A DNA stretch of 64,000 bases, from assembly GCF_000003815.2 (NCBI RefSeq), contig NC_049983.1, positions 22,402,063-22,466,062 on the forward strand, read 5' to 3'. The notes below the pieces were generated by a model. It was given only the letters and a program-made list of their open reading frames with translations, made no database searches and had not been told where the DNA came from. Made by a program: the position numbers and the translations under genes. Shown here in pieces: positions 43,501-58,500 of this stretch; within the stretch, counting starts at the first letter, position 1; each line of letters starts with the position of its first letter. The stretch is from Branchiostoma floridae. Taxonomy: Eukaryota; Chordata; Leptocardii; Amphioxiformes; Branchiostomatidae.

Positions 43501-46500
43501 GTTCCAGACACGGCGCGAACTCGCAATCCTCGACGTCGATGTGCCGTGCCGCAGCGTCGCATTCGCTGTCCTCCAGCTCCTCGCCTTTCGGGGTCCGACA
43601 CACCACAGCGCGGAGACGGTACCCGCGGCCGCACGTCACGGTGCACTGGGGTGGGCGGGAAACAAACACTGTCCTCTCAGGGCAAAGAGTAGCTAACATA
43701 ATGTATGGCAAGATCTCTATTATCAGCAAAACTGCTTTGTGAAATTACAACCATGTTTGTGTATGAACATTTTCTAGTCAGTTTAGTATATCATTTTCAG
43801 GCTAGTATTTTTCAGGAAAGTACTTTCTAATAAAGTACATCCTGGACAGCCTTAAGATCTATCTTTCTTTCTTCACCTGTCTGCAGATCCCGTACTGCCA
43901 TCTGGGACACTCCCTAAGTAGCTCATCTGTCCTTAGTTGACACACCTGTCCCCAGGTAACTCAACTATCCCCAGCTTGCACACCTGTCTCTAGTTAACTC
44001 ACCTGTCCCCAGCTAACTCACCTGTCCCCAGCTGCCGTAGTGCCAGGTGGGACACTCCCCCAGGTTGCACACCTGTGCCCAGGTAACTCACCTGTCCCCA
44101 GCTGCCGTAGTTCCAGGTGGGACACTCCCCCAGGTTGCACACCTGTCCCCAGGTAACTTACCTGTCCCCAGCTGCCGTAGTGCCAGGTGGGACACTCCCC
44201 CAGGTTGCACACCTGTCCCCAGGTAACTCACCTGTCCCCAGCTGCCGTAGTGCCAGGTGGGACACTCCCCCAGGTTGCAGGGTTGCTTCATCTCCGGCCT
44301 GGAGTCTGTCTCACAGTCGCTCAGCTCTACCTCCTGCACACCGTTGTGGCAGAACGCCTGCCGGTGTCGGACACCATCACCACAAGTCACTGAACACTGC
44401 AGGGGAGGGGGGCAGAACAGAACATTAACTTTTCGGATATTATGAAATGTAGTTATGTAATGATGAAATGAAAGTATCAAAATGTAAAATACGCTTTTTT
44501 TCCTCCCTTTCAGAGCTGAACTTATTACAATTTTGTCATCCAGCAATTTATTTATACTTCAAAATTATGAATTTAAATATATATTCTTAATTAAGTTCTT
44601 ATTTTAAAAAGTGACAACAATCCACTTAGTATATGACCAAAGGGGAAATACTGTCACTAGTCTTCTTTTCTATATGTTATACCTTATTCACAATCTCGCT
44701 ATCCACCAAATTCTGTTTTCAATTCAATTGCAACATAAGAAATTGAAATTCATCAACAATATAGCCGCGAGCAACTTCATATGACAATGATTCACTTGAA
44801 AGATGGAGAAAAAATCAGAACATGAAGGCTGAAGTTAAACAGTTGTCAAATTGATGCTTTTGGCTTCCATAAGAAAGACACTGGTCTTGAGATTGACAAG
44901 ATGTCCCAGGCAACGAGGGATAGAGACACATCTGGAGACATTAGAATCCAGGACTCAAAGGCAAGATGGAGAAATGCGATACTTACCCCAGTCCAGTCGT
45001 TGACGACCCACTGCGGGCAGGCGCGATCGTTGCAGACCTGATCGACAATCCGACTGCTGGCGTCGCACTCGTCGTGAGAGACCGGGTTCCCACCGCTGTC
45101 TAGGCAGCTGGCGTCTCTGAACCGGCTGCCGCCACCGCAAGTCCGCGTGCACTGGAAACACAATGTAAGAGTTTAGTAAATCTGTAACTGCTTGTAGAAG
45201 ACACTCGTCGTGAGAGACCGGGTTCCCGCCGCTGTCCAGGCAGCTGGCATCTCTGAACCGACTGGCGCCACCACAAGTTTGCGTGCACTGCGAATAAAAC
45301 GTACGCTTAATGTGAATCTTTAATTGTTTTTACAGTTTGAGCAGTGACCTCTTCACTATTCTCAAACACCCATTCCCTTGATGCCTTATTCAGCACCAAG
45401 GACAGAGAAAACAGGGGCCCACTATCACAGTATGTACATTGTATAGATTCTATTTCCATGCATGTCATACCTACTTGATAATATGTACTTGCCTGATAGG
45501 ACAAGCGAAATTTTAGAAAACTTGTCCAACCCTGTCTTGGTGAAGGTAAAGAACATGTCTTACCTCAGACCAAGGCGTGAACTCCCAGTGTGTGGGCAGA
45601 CACTCCCCAGAGCACCTCTCCACCTCCGAGGGCCGCTGGTCCTCGCAGTACTTGTCGTCCACCACGATGGGCTGGCTGCTGAGTGGGTTCTTCACACACT
45701 GGATCACCCTGGAGACGGTTCCTGTGCCGCAGCGCACCGAGCACTCGCTGGTCTGGGCTATCACCCACCTATGGAAAAAGGACAGAAATGTTTATTGTGT
45801 TTTTATTTGTTCATGTCAATATCATTGCATTTCTTCATCTCAAGGCTTTTGCTTGTACACGAAAATCTCATTTTTCTGTTGTTCAGGACTTTGACATCCT
45901 TGACATCCAAAATCACAACCAATAACCAATTGAGTATCAATATACTATAAAACTCTAAGAAGACTCATTAGGACTTAAAACTGTATCTCTGTTATATGTT
46001 ATCTGACCCTTGCCTCTTCCCTTATGATCTGCAGGCCAATTTGAGCTTTCTTGAATAAACAAAGGTTCAAACAAACAAATGAGAAATACCTTATTCTAAT
46101 TCCTTTGCCATGAGGAAGGTGACAGGTGGTCACCAAAACATTGGCTAAGTATTTATTTATTTTTATTTATTGATCTTTAGGGTAGTCCCTTCAGTTAACG
46201 TAGTAACTGATTTCCAAGGGAGCCCTATAACAATAATAATAACTCAAAGTACAAAAAATGACTACTAACATAGGAACTGTACACGAAAATCTCATTTTTC
46301 TGTTGTTAAGGACTTTGTGACATCCTTGAAATCCAAAATCACAACCATCAAAAATCAAGGAGTATTAAATTTTCTGGTTGTGTGCAAAAAACTTTGTTAT
46401 TGCCTAAAACATCAAATTGAGATAAAATTAGAAAAAGTAACACGACGGATTCTTACATGATCTCACAGTCCAGGTTGCAGGTGGAGGTGACGGTGCCGGG

Positions 46501-49500
46501 TTTGTTCAGGTGGTGGCAACGCTGGTCGGAGACCACGTGGCCGTCGTCCTCCCGCACACACTGCACCTTCTTTTTCTTCTGCCCTGTACGGCGAAAAGTC
46601 GTCATGGTTTGAGAAAGAGACATTTCTTCAGAGACAGACTTAATATTAGTACGAGCCTCAGGGTGCTTTAGAAAGCAATTTCATTGGTTCTATCACAGGC
46701 CCATTTTTTTTATCGATATTTCAATCTCAGGAGGATATATGTCCTTTGTACTAAATTTTAACTCATTCGATGAAAAAATGAGCCTGTTATATGACCAATG
46801 ACATTACTATCTGAAGCACCCTCGTAGTGTAGCAGTGTACCTATTCAAGTCAGAAGGTTAGGCAGATCATTGAACTTCCTGACAGATTGTACTGTTAGGC
46901 AAAACCCTGCATGTTCATGCTATCAAAATCAGACAATAAGTTAGTTAGGCAAATCTTGCCTTGTGGATCAAGGAGCAGACTTTCTCCTTCTTCCTAGACA
47001 CCAGACCAATTTACTTTTCTACTAACTGTTGTTGGTATTACCGGTAATCCTTTTACTTGGCTAATCCACCATAACATGTACCAAAATGTCCATTTTTTAT
47101 CACTGCATCAAAAGACTGCAGGCAGAGGCATCATAGTAATGCCTCCTTTTACAACACTATACACCTTTCCCTCTCACCCTCCAATCAGACACAGTTTCCC
47201 TGTAGATCAAAGTTGGACTCACCTTGGCAGACCTTGCTGCACTCCCCCCACGGCCCGTTGGGGTCCCATCTGAACTGAGGCTTCTCCACAGGAAAGCTGT
47301 ACGAGTAGCGGATATCGGGAGGGTACAGCTTTCCTACAGACAGAACCTGTGACAGAAGGATTTCAAATGAAACTGTGCGATATACTACGTCAGTATTCTT
47401 AGGCAGCACCACTATCATGTCTATGGCATGTTTGGTCTCGTTTTTAAACTGAAGTATTTGATGGCATTGTGGAACCAGAAAACATGCAAAGGATTTACAA
47501 CAATACCATTTTGCCAGGTTAAGATTCTCTTTATTGCATCAATATTTATATGCAGTTGGTCCTGTTGATGCAGCAGCTATTATGATGGCAATGTTTGGAC
47601 CTCTTTTTCTATAGCTAAACCACACTACTTACAAAAACTAGTATCAAGCTTTGTTCATTTGTCAACGTCAGTGTTGCTAGGCCCCTTACCATGACTACGA
47701 TGTCCTCTTGATGCATATCGATACATGTACATTGAGTCTTTATTCTTATGTCTAGGTCAGTAATGTTACATGAATATATGTCCCCCCCTACCATGACTAC
47801 GATGTCCTCCTCGATGCGCTTGGTCCCGTTGACACGTTCGATGGCGTTGTCAGAGCCCGAGTACTCGAGCACGGCGGGGCCAGCCACCCTGATCTCCCTC
47901 TTAAACATGCTGACCACGAAGTTACCGTTCAGGATGTACTCCCCGTTACTTCTTCTCAGGGCTGCGGTGGGAGGACAAGGCATTGTAAGAAGATTTCTTA
48001 AATGGTACTTAAAGTCACGCAGACTTTGTATGTGACCTCAGTTCAGCTCAGTTCACTTCAGTTCAGTCATCCATCAGGTGACACTATGAAGTCCCTCCAG
48101 ATGACTCTGTTGTTCATGACAGACAGGAGGTCTCTGTCTTGGAGACCAATGCGACCTGGTATGTGACAATACCATCATACCTGTAATAAGCTGCAACAAG
48201 CCTATCTTTACGATAACAGAAAATAAAAGCGATGAAAGGGAAAACTCAAAACCACTGTCACACAAAAACCTCTTTTCTTCATAACATATAATAAGTAGCC
48301 ACTGAAGGTAGACAAGTCAATGACTTTATATAGGCTACACAAAATCAGTACAGTAGCCACTCAATGGCTCACAGCTATCAAAGCTTAAGGGTTCGTAAAC
48401 ATCTCAAACGTACCGAGATAGTTGTCATCGTCCACACGTCCGTAGTAGCCATGCTGCCTGATGTCGATGTTCGTGGCCCCGCGAGGGATGGTGGCCACAT
48501 CGTTGTAACCTGGGAAACAGAAAACATGTTCATAAATCAAAAATAATAAAATAAAATAAAATAATGATAACAAAAACAAAATCATAATTTGGATTCACTT
48601 GGGTCTGTCAATAGGATGGTCTTGTTGTAGCAGCTTCTTGAGTCTGTAAAAGCTGCGAAATCATTCACCTAATTACAACGTATAAGTGGAAAGTTTCAGT
48701 CAGTCCACATTTGAGAAGGCTGAGTAATTAAGAAAATCTAATCAACATTTGAAACTTGCATTTCAAATTTTTTGCAGAATACACAATAAAGGTTCCTATG
48801 TCAACTGAAAAAGATGATGTCTTTTATGATTATATCATTATATTTCAGCCATACATAGTATGGTGAAATATATTGTATTCGTAATGTTTCTTCTTTCTTC
48901 TTCTTCTTCTTCTTCTTCTTCTTCTCCTGTCAAATCTTCAAAGTGATTCATCTCCGCCGTTCCTGGACCGAATGACCTGAAATTTGGCACAGGGGTAGAA
49001 TGGGCCAATACCTTGATGCTTTTTTCTCAGTTTTTTCATATCTGCCTCTAAAATGATTTTATTGAGATTTTTTGGTCAATTTTTGACCAAAACTGTATAT
49101 TTTGGCCCCTGTACCCTGGTATTACAACCAAATGAGCTGAAATTTGACAGAGATGTGCCCCCATATAAATTCGATAACACTTTTGGTGTACAGTACAACA
49201 AAATGCTTATTTTTGCGATTTTTTTACCAATTTTTTACCAAAAGAGGACACTTTTGGCCCCTGTACCCTGGTATTACAACCAAATGAGCTGAAATTTGAC
49301 AGAGATGTGCCCTGATAATGCCCCCATATAAATTCAATAACACTTTTGGTGTACAGTACAACAAAATGCTTATTTTTGCGATTTTTTGACCAATTTTTGA
49401 CCAAAAAAGGACACTTTTGGCTCCTGTACCTTGGTATTGCAACCGAATGAGCTGAAATTTGACACAGATGTGCCTTGATAATCCCTTCATATAAATTCAA

Positions 49501-52500
49501 TAACACTTTTGGTGTACAGTGCAACAAAATGCTTATTTTTGCGATTTTTGGCCAATTTTTGACCAAAAAAGGACACTTTTGGCACCTGTACCCTGGTATT
49601 ACAATTAAATGACCTGAAATTTGGTATAGATAGGCATTAGATACTTGGTAACAAGATTCAAGTAAAATTTTTGACATAAACAACTTTAAAATGATTAATT
49701 TTGGCACTTTTCTGAGGGGAAATTTGTTTTCTTTTGGCCTCCTGACGTGACCTTCCGTGACCCCGCACAGAGCCACACCTGTGCGCGTCAGCCGGAGAGT
49801 TAATTGAATCAAAGACCTAGCCAATCAGCGAAGAGGAGGCCAAAGGCTAATTAATATTCATAAGCGGGGCCTCATGATCCCGCATATAGCAGTGTTCCCG
49901 CCAGGGGGAGCGAAGCCCGCCTAAGGCTCTCGCATTTTAGACTATTCAGAAGGCTTTATATTGTATCAGTTCTTAGGGGCATATCTATGATAATCGCAGC
50001 AGTCACTTAACTTCTCTTCAGGAGTTTAGCGTAACACTATTTCAGGTCAAACCGTCAAAGGCAACTAAAAACAAACTTTAACATTACTGAGTTCAACAGT
50101 ACTTATAACTTGTTATCCGAAGTTGAAACGCTAGCGATGGTATTTTCGCTGCGCTGTTAGCTCCGTGCGACTGTTGTTGACGGTCTTATAACGGTATATT
50201 TTGCACCCCTGTACCCTGGTATGAGTAACATTTGGTATAGATAGGCATAAGATAGTTGGTAAAATGATCCAAGTGAAATTTTTGGCATAAAGTACTGTAA
50301 AAGGCTTAATTACAGCACTTTTTTGGGGGGAAATTGGTTTTCTTTCGTTCTCTATGCCATGACCTTTCGGACGTTCACCCCACAGAGCCGACATCTGCAC
50401 CTGCGTCTAGCCGGCAGGAAGAGTTAATTCAATTAATGGTTCAGCCAATCAGCGAAGAGGAAAGCGAAGGCTAATTAATATTCATAAGCGGGACCACACA
50501 ATACGTTAACTTGAAGACTCAGGCCGTACAGACTTCTCGCCAGGATTTTTTCAAAGCGTCGGACAGGGGTCCGGGGGCCGCCGAATGTCCCTGGCGGGGT
50601 CCAGGGGCAGGGCCACTGTGGGGGGGACCCAGGTGGGCGAAGCCCCCCGGAAGCTCTTGCATTTTAGACTATTGAGAAGGCTTCTTTTATCAGTTTTTTT
50701 AGGGCCATATCTACGATAATCGTAGCAGTCACTTACTTCTCTTCAGCAGTTTGACTTTAAAATATTTCGGGTCAAAGCTTCAAAGATAACTAAAACCTCA
50801 TAAACAACAAACTTTACTTAGCTCAACAGTATACAAAAATATTGTACGGGTTGCCATCCTTAGTTCAAGCGCTTATTTATAGCGCTAGTATCTTCGCTGC
50901 GCCGTTAGCCGCCGTGCGACTTTTGTTGACGGTCTGATATCCCTACGTCGCCGCCTCGCTGATATTCCCACGGACATGTTTCAAGAAAAATACCCAGCAA
51001 AAAATGCTGTTCTGCGTCAAATTCTATTCTATAAAACATGTGGGACTCAGTGTTACAGTCTAAATATTTTGTAGAAGCACCGCTGTAGGAAAGAAGGTCC
51101 AAGCAATGTAAAACATCACGTAGCATGAAGTTCACTGTCAACTGGCACTGTCTAATCAACAGCCGTGTTTGATTGATAGCCGGCGGTCCTTTGATGAAGT
51201 CGGCGAAAGGTGCGTTAGTTAGAAAATCTGCGTTTAGTTTTGATACGTAATTATAAGTTAGACAGTGGCGAGAATGATTATTTTCTCATCAATATTTCTC
51301 TTCAGAATTATTTGAACTTAATTGTACATCTAAACAATTGGCTTACCTGTGCAATGTTTATATGATTAATGATCAGTGTACTGAAATCATGTGTAACGTA
51401 TGGCTCCTAGTCAATAGATCAGCATTTTCTCTATAGTGACCACCTGTCTATAGTGGCCACATTTCCTAGTGCTGTTGTTGTTTGACATAAACTTTGAACA
51501 TTTAAATTGTAAGTAACTTTAAACTGCCAGAGTTTCAGCCCAATAAAACACTCTCAGCGCCAGGGTATGAACAGACTGACCAGACAGACGAAAATAAATC
51601 CTCGAACAAGGTTCAATCGTATCTTCCGGGTCTGGCAGGAAGTTGTTAAACTAAAATAAGAATAGGCTCGATGGCTGATTGCATACAAAGTAAAACAGTT
51701 TAACAGTTTTACAGCTTGAAGAAAACAAACGCTCCTACAGTACCTGCACCTGCTTGATAATTATTAAATCGTATGCCCTACTTGAATAGAAAAAGTTCAC
51801 TGCAATAATAAATGTACCCACATCACAAGGAGCTTATACTTTTTTAAACTTACACCTAGTTATCGTACTGAAAATTGTTAATGACATTACATGAAGTCAT
51901 TCAACAATTTTCAGTCATGATGAAAATTTTCTGAATGGAAGGTGTGATTATTGTCATTTTCTGAAAAATAGAAGCAAGCTCTGTTTTTACCTGGAATCAA
52001 TTCACAATACCAGTCCACTTTGGGGGACAATGTACTGTTAAGAGGATGTTCCATTTTTGCGCAGGGGTGATTTGGAACAGTCCAATGTTGCGTGGAAAGG
52101 GGTATGGCTGAAATATGCTGTATTTGCTCTTAAGCAAATGTCGGCCTTTCTAGTATTACTAGTACTTTTATGATTCCATAGACTGTCTGGCCTTTAACTT
52201 TAATCTACTTAAGCTTTGGTTTTAGAAATTTTTGAAGCCTTTCTGAATTTAATCCACCCAGTGTTAAATGCTTGCTATTAGGCAACTACATGTCCAATCA
52301 TTCAGATGATTTCTACACTTAGTCTTATGAAAAATTGTCAAATCATACAGTGACAAAAGGAATGCTGGAGAAAGGTCACATGACGGATTGACTGTTGAAA
52401 CTTATTATTCATATCAAGGGTGAGACACGAAACCACAAGTGTGGCCTCTAGCTGGGTGGCAGTCTGGGCGGATGCTTCAGATGTCCTTTGTTTGTAGTTA

Positions 52501-55500
52501 TGGGAAACATCAGTCGTGATACAGATCTGTGTTCTGGCCAAGCCTAACTTTGTAGTCACATTCATAGGAAACATTAGTGATACAACACATACAGTATGTG
52601 CCTTCTACTCAGACCTACATCAAACTTTATAGGAAGCATCAGTCATGATAAGATTTGTGCCCTAGCCAGATGTAACTTTGTAGTTACACTCATGGGAAAC
52701 ATTGATGGTGGTACGACACATAACTGCCTTCTACCCAGACCTACATCTAACTTTGTAGATATACATTATAGGAAACATCAGTATCACGACTGATAGAGAT
52801 CTATGTGGTACTACACATATCTGCCTTCTACTGTAACTTTGTAGTTTAATACATTAAAGAAAACATCAGTGGCAGGACTGATACAAATCTGCCCAAACCA
52901 AAGGAAGGAAATGTCTGGGGTTCTTCCACCACCTTCATCACTCCCCCTCCGCCATTTTGGGTGGCACAAGGTCGTCGTGACCTTTGTGCCTTCATGTTCC
53001 CTAACATGAAGTTCAAAGACAATCTACATCAATCTACAACATCAATAACTTGGCCTTGAAGACTTATTAGATAGGAAGACAGGGTCTACGTGCTAACTAG
53101 CATGGACTCTTGACTATGATAAGGACAACCCTGGAAACTCAAGCAAAGAAGTTGACAAGTGAAAATTGTAAACTGTCAAAGTAGCTCTAATCAATCATTT
53201 GTTATAATATCAGGAAAAAATATCTAGCAAGTACAAATTGTCTGAGTTTTCGAGATGCCATCACGACAATGAGGAGGGCTTAAACACGGGAACAAGCTAG
53301 AGCCATACAAGATATCTACATCATCTAACGTCACCTGTACACAAACTTTCAGGACTTCCAAGACAGGTAGACGTGGCCTACGTGCCAACAAACTGGAAAA
53401 ATAAAACTTTTGTACAAACAAGATGACCCGAGAACATATCTGACACGTAACCATAATGACCTGTCAAATCAGACAAGATCTGTTACACTTTTAGGAAATA
53501 ATATTTACTCAGAACACGTTTCTTTGTCCATCACAACAGAAAAATGTACTAAAATGTACAAATACAGGTCAGAAAGTTTACAGACCGCTGACAAAGAACA
53601 AGAGCTGGTCAGTCTTTGAGGGACACGAGTAAAGTATAGCTGATTACAGACTTCCTCTCAGCTGTTGGGTAGTAGACGTGTCCACCCACAGCTTCAAGTT
53701 GGGAGTGACGGCGGAATAACACCTGGTGATTGGAACCACACAGCTGCGTCTATTTCAAGGTCAATCAAGGACACCCAAAAGACTGTAGCCGTCCTTAACT
53801 CTAAGTCACACAGCGACCAGCTTTTGCTATTATATAATACATGTAGTATACCCACTGCACGAAAATAGATTAGACGACAAGTCTGCAAGATCTAAATGAT
53901 ATTTTCGGAATTAACATGTCTGGTGTTTTTGCTATCAGAATTTTAGGGATTGTCATCGATTTTTAAATGTCGGACGATGCTCACTGTGCCCTAAAACTTG
54001 TAAAACATCAGCAACTTGTTGCCGGTGATCTTAAAGGTTGCAGAGCTTATCACCAGGTTGTTTTGTTTTAGCTTGTCACATGCAAGAGGTCATGGGAGCT
54101 CAAGTATCAAAGGTAAATTCCCATGCAGGCAGAGTCTTGCACAAAGTGACAGGGACAGTCTTTAGGCGATCTTAAAATTGGCAGACCTTCCTGTGATCCC
54201 AAAGTACAGCCAAAGCTTGTCAACAATGTGACGGGTATTATAATGTAGATTTCACAAGATAGAAGTTCCACAATTAAAAGTCACCCATCACTAGAAGGAT
54301 AAACCTGGATGACAGGCACCTGGCAGGTAAAGTGCTTTCTTCTGATACTCTTTCTGACCTTTTCAGTAATTTGAACAATTACTACCCCTAAACTTGGCTC
54401 CTAAAAGAAGGAGCACCCATGGCTAACCCCTGGTCTGTGCAGCATTTACCTACGATTACTGTAAGTACAAATCAAAGAGCCTATATAACATGACTGTCAG
54501 AACAGATCATGTGTGATCACAGGAAAATTGTATTACCAGCAGCATAATCATAAAGGAAACTTTGGGAACATGCGAATATTACAAACGTTGTAATATAAAT
54601 AAGTTTCTCCTTCTCTGTGGCTTTAGTATTAGCCCCAAATTGGTCACTTTTTCAAGGAATTCCCTGAGAAATTCAGGTAGTTGACCTTTTATGACCTTGG
54701 AACAAGCTGTCTGGCCCAGACACAAAATACTAGTATAAGATTTTCCATGTGTTTCTGCTACAGATCCGTGTGTCTTTCTCTTTATGTAGTTTTGATGGAC
54801 ACCTTGGCTGCACGCAGGTAACGAGGCAGGATTCCAACACCTGTACATGGGTTTTCCTGGGCCAAGTGGTTTTATGTGAACTCAGCAGTTTTTGCTGTAA
54901 ACCTTAATCCAAAACATTGTTAGCTCTACAACTCTTGAATGTTAGATGATAGACTGCTGCACCTGCAGTTTGCACTAGACACAACAGGTGGATTTGTACC
55001 CTGGGCTTGTGCCACACTATGGATGTTTTTATAACAGTAACAGCTCAAAGAAGCAATTTAACCTTCACACAAACAGTGTCATAGTGAAGAATTCTGAGGA
55101 ATAAATTTTGCTCATTACTTCTCTATTAGATATTCACAACACAATACTGAAAATGCAGCTTAGGAAAGAGAAAGGAAGAATTTTAACAATGGAAACAAAA
55201 AAAATGAAGCTTTTGTAGCCCTAGTTCTTAAATGGGACATTAAAAAAAAACAGGCAAGATGCACAAGATGTTATATTCAGTGTTCCTTTCCCATGAACAC
55301 AGAAAAACTGCTTACCATACTGGATAAGGTTGAAGGTTCCAGCCACAGTTTTGCAGGAGGAGTTGTCCCCGCCGCACACCCCGCACTTGTCTCGCCGAGC
55401 CTTCGAGTTCAGGACACGGTCACAGCCCGCTCTCTGAGGGGAATGCAACATTTGACATTAGTACACAAGCGAATACATGTACAGCAGAAGCTGCTTAATT

Positions 55501-58500
55501 GCACACCCTAATTGCCAGTGTATTTCGTACTCTTATCCAGGTGGTGCAACAGTGCAAAGTTATCCAGCTGGACCGCGCTGGTTTGGGATTTGGGGGTTCC
55601 GTGCAATTAAAGTGCAATTAAGTGTGCAGTAATCCATTGTGCAATAACTGGCACCCTAGCACATGTAGCCGTCCAACATTCAGGTCCTTCTCACCACTTC
55701 ATTCCTTACCACTCCTAAAAGTTATGAAAATGTTTCTGGTGGAACCATTTGGTACCTGTTGCATGCAAGGACATTGCTCCTAATATATGTATGAAGAATG
55801 GGAGACTAAATAATCTCCAAGCAGATCCACGGTGTCGTAATATAGTATCAAACCCACCGTAGCCCATTTGACTCCCTTTGCCCGGCTATACTCCTTGGCC
55901 AGCTTTGATACTATCTAGTGTAGGAACTGCTTGGAGATTATGGGAGACATTATTGGCCACTGCTGGTCGCAACTCATCCTGACTCAATGACTCTAGGTAC
56001 ACATCAGAAACACCTGCTGCACATCTCCAATTTAACCTGAACTCGCCTGTCTTTCCAGTCCTGTACACTAGATACAACACTTATCACTATCATTCATCAT
56101 CATCCCCGCATGTGTGATATTTTGTCAGCAATGGATGCCATTGCTTTCCACTGTCCTCAAAAAAAAAAGGAATGCACCAGACAGAGCAAGCGAGTTCAGT
56201 GACATTACATAGGTAGGGGGTGGCTAAAAATATCCGAGACTGTCATCGTGTTCAGGACTCATGGTCATGGTCTATCGTTAAGAAGATCGAAAAAAATTTG
56301 CAGTATTTTGACAAGAGCCTCCCACTCATTGACTTCTTTGGAACAACTACATGCCTTAATCTGCAATTCAATACAAAACTGCTGGGGGACTTTGCCGTAA
56401 GCTCATGAAAGAATTTTAGTACTCTTTGACAACTACATAATTTCTATTTATGTCTTTCAAATTTTGACTGTAAATTCCTATGTACAATGTACAAACAAAA
56501 TCATCAATACTCGTGAAAACTTCCTGAAAATTTAACCCTCCATGTACTCTTCCTCCACATTTGTATTCCACTGTTCCCTTTATAGGTCACACAACTCACA
56601 CCAAATTTATTTTTTGGTTCTAGGACATTTTAGGCAAAATTCTAGCAGTGCTAGAAGAAAAACTTGCACCTGACTCTATTCACTCCCAAAACCACATGAA
56701 ATCAAGGTACAGAATTTCCCTTCAAGTTCTGTTAACATACTGATCTTTCTGGCCAGCAACATCTTTATAAATCCGCGAACCCACAAATTTAATTTCCGTG
56801 GCTTAAAAACAGATTGTTGTCATCATTGCCGTAGGGCAAGCCCCCTCACCTCAGGCTGGTAAATGTTTAGAGAAACAAAGGGGGAGTGCGAGGAAAGCTG
56901 TTTTCTCACCACCCTTTCCAGTGAACCAGAGTCCTCACATCGTCGGAGGTGGGGACTGTTTCATTTGGAGGTTAATAGGGGTCAAACTGGGACAGATTTG
57001 GAGAAGTCTTGGAACTAAAATGTTTGGGGCTCAAGATCAGGACCTTAGGACACCTGCCAGGGGAGAAAAGTCAGCATCTTGAGTTTGATGTTCTTTCAAA
57101 CTCTGCCTACGTAGAAAAAATAGAAGAGTTGGCTGAGAATTTCTGTGGCGAATTACATTATACCCAGTTCCCACTGGGGCTGCAGACCATAAGCGACCAA
57201 AAGTCTTCTTAGTTTAGTTTCACTGATGAAAAAGTGACTTTCGGAAGTTTTGTGCGCTTTATGTCAACGTATTTTTACGTTTCATATACATCATAGATCG
57301 AATTTACTTAATTAAATTGTAGATCACTCCATTTTCGCACTATCGCAAAATGAAATCCCATATTGTATAGTATTACGTACCCGGCACATGCCCTGTACGC
57401 AGATGTCGTTGGTGTCGGGGCCGCAGGGTGTTCCGTCGATGACCTTGTTCTTGAGCCGGTAGTACGCCGTGCCTGTCGCAACGCGGCAGAACAGCTTGCA
57501 CCGGTCCTTCATCAGAACTGAAAACAAATGAGCAAAAGTGTTTAAAAAACAGTAAATCTTGAAATCTTTGCCATGTTTATTTTGGATTTTCGTCAGTGCC
57601 TCTTTAACCATGAAATCACAGCAAAATAATTATAAGTGTTTTATATTTCTTGTATCCCAAGAACAAATTTGGTAGCAATGAGAACTTCAAACAAGGACAT
57701 GGAACAACAACAAATCCATTCACACTTACTCACTCTCTATCTCATTCTGTACACTGCATGGAATGTAATGTCCACTCTCACAACTCTTCTGAATATAAAA
57801 GATATTTACTGGTAGTAAAATAAATGCTAAATCAGTAATCATGCACATTTCAGATATTCACGTGTCCAAGACATTCTTGAGATTATTCTTAGACCTTGAT
57901 AACTGTTTTCTCAATGTGCCAGTCTTATTGCACCTGGCAGAATTATGTCCGGGAATTTTCATTAGACTCAGATTTAAGACAGTGGAATTTTGTATGAGAC
58001 ATCATTCTTGACCTTTGCCTGGGAGGTGGTTAGACATCAAGGTCATTACTAAGGGCCAAGACATCCTGACCTTGGGGTACAAATGACCTTCAGCTGCACC
58101 TCACCAACAAGTTGGGGCTTATTAATTAGCATGATTGTGACCAATTGAAAGAGCTTTCTCAGGTGACCCCAATACTAGTATGACACTTGCCCCAGGTGCA
58201 GCCATAGGACTGTATTACATTGTACTCTTGCACCCAACATTCACAACACCTAAATGCATGCGTAAGAAGGTAATTCAAGAATATTACTCTCCTGACGAAT
58301 TCAGAAATAGTTACAGGTCGTTCACTCAGATGTAAGCTTGAGCCTAGCTAAAGTTTTTCTGTTAGGCCCCCTTTCCACAAGACCTAGACAGCTATCACTG
58401 AGCAAGGGTTGAGCCACCAAATTTGGATATGTGTGAGCACTTCTTTTTTATATTTGAAGCTGATGTATGATGCAAAAGACAACAAAACAAAACACACCAA

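Noticed and set aside
44088-44546. Extended reading of the TSP1-5 exon through the 70-bp array
   Set aside because: The frame passes through the donor and several array units; the donor at 44232 gives the exact 55-codon exon expected for this family.
49207-49824. Minus-strand open frame of 205 codons
   Set aside because: It runs through the 160-bp tandem repeat, repeats the same peptide with frame drift, and shows no domain; the frame is open because the repeat lacks stops.
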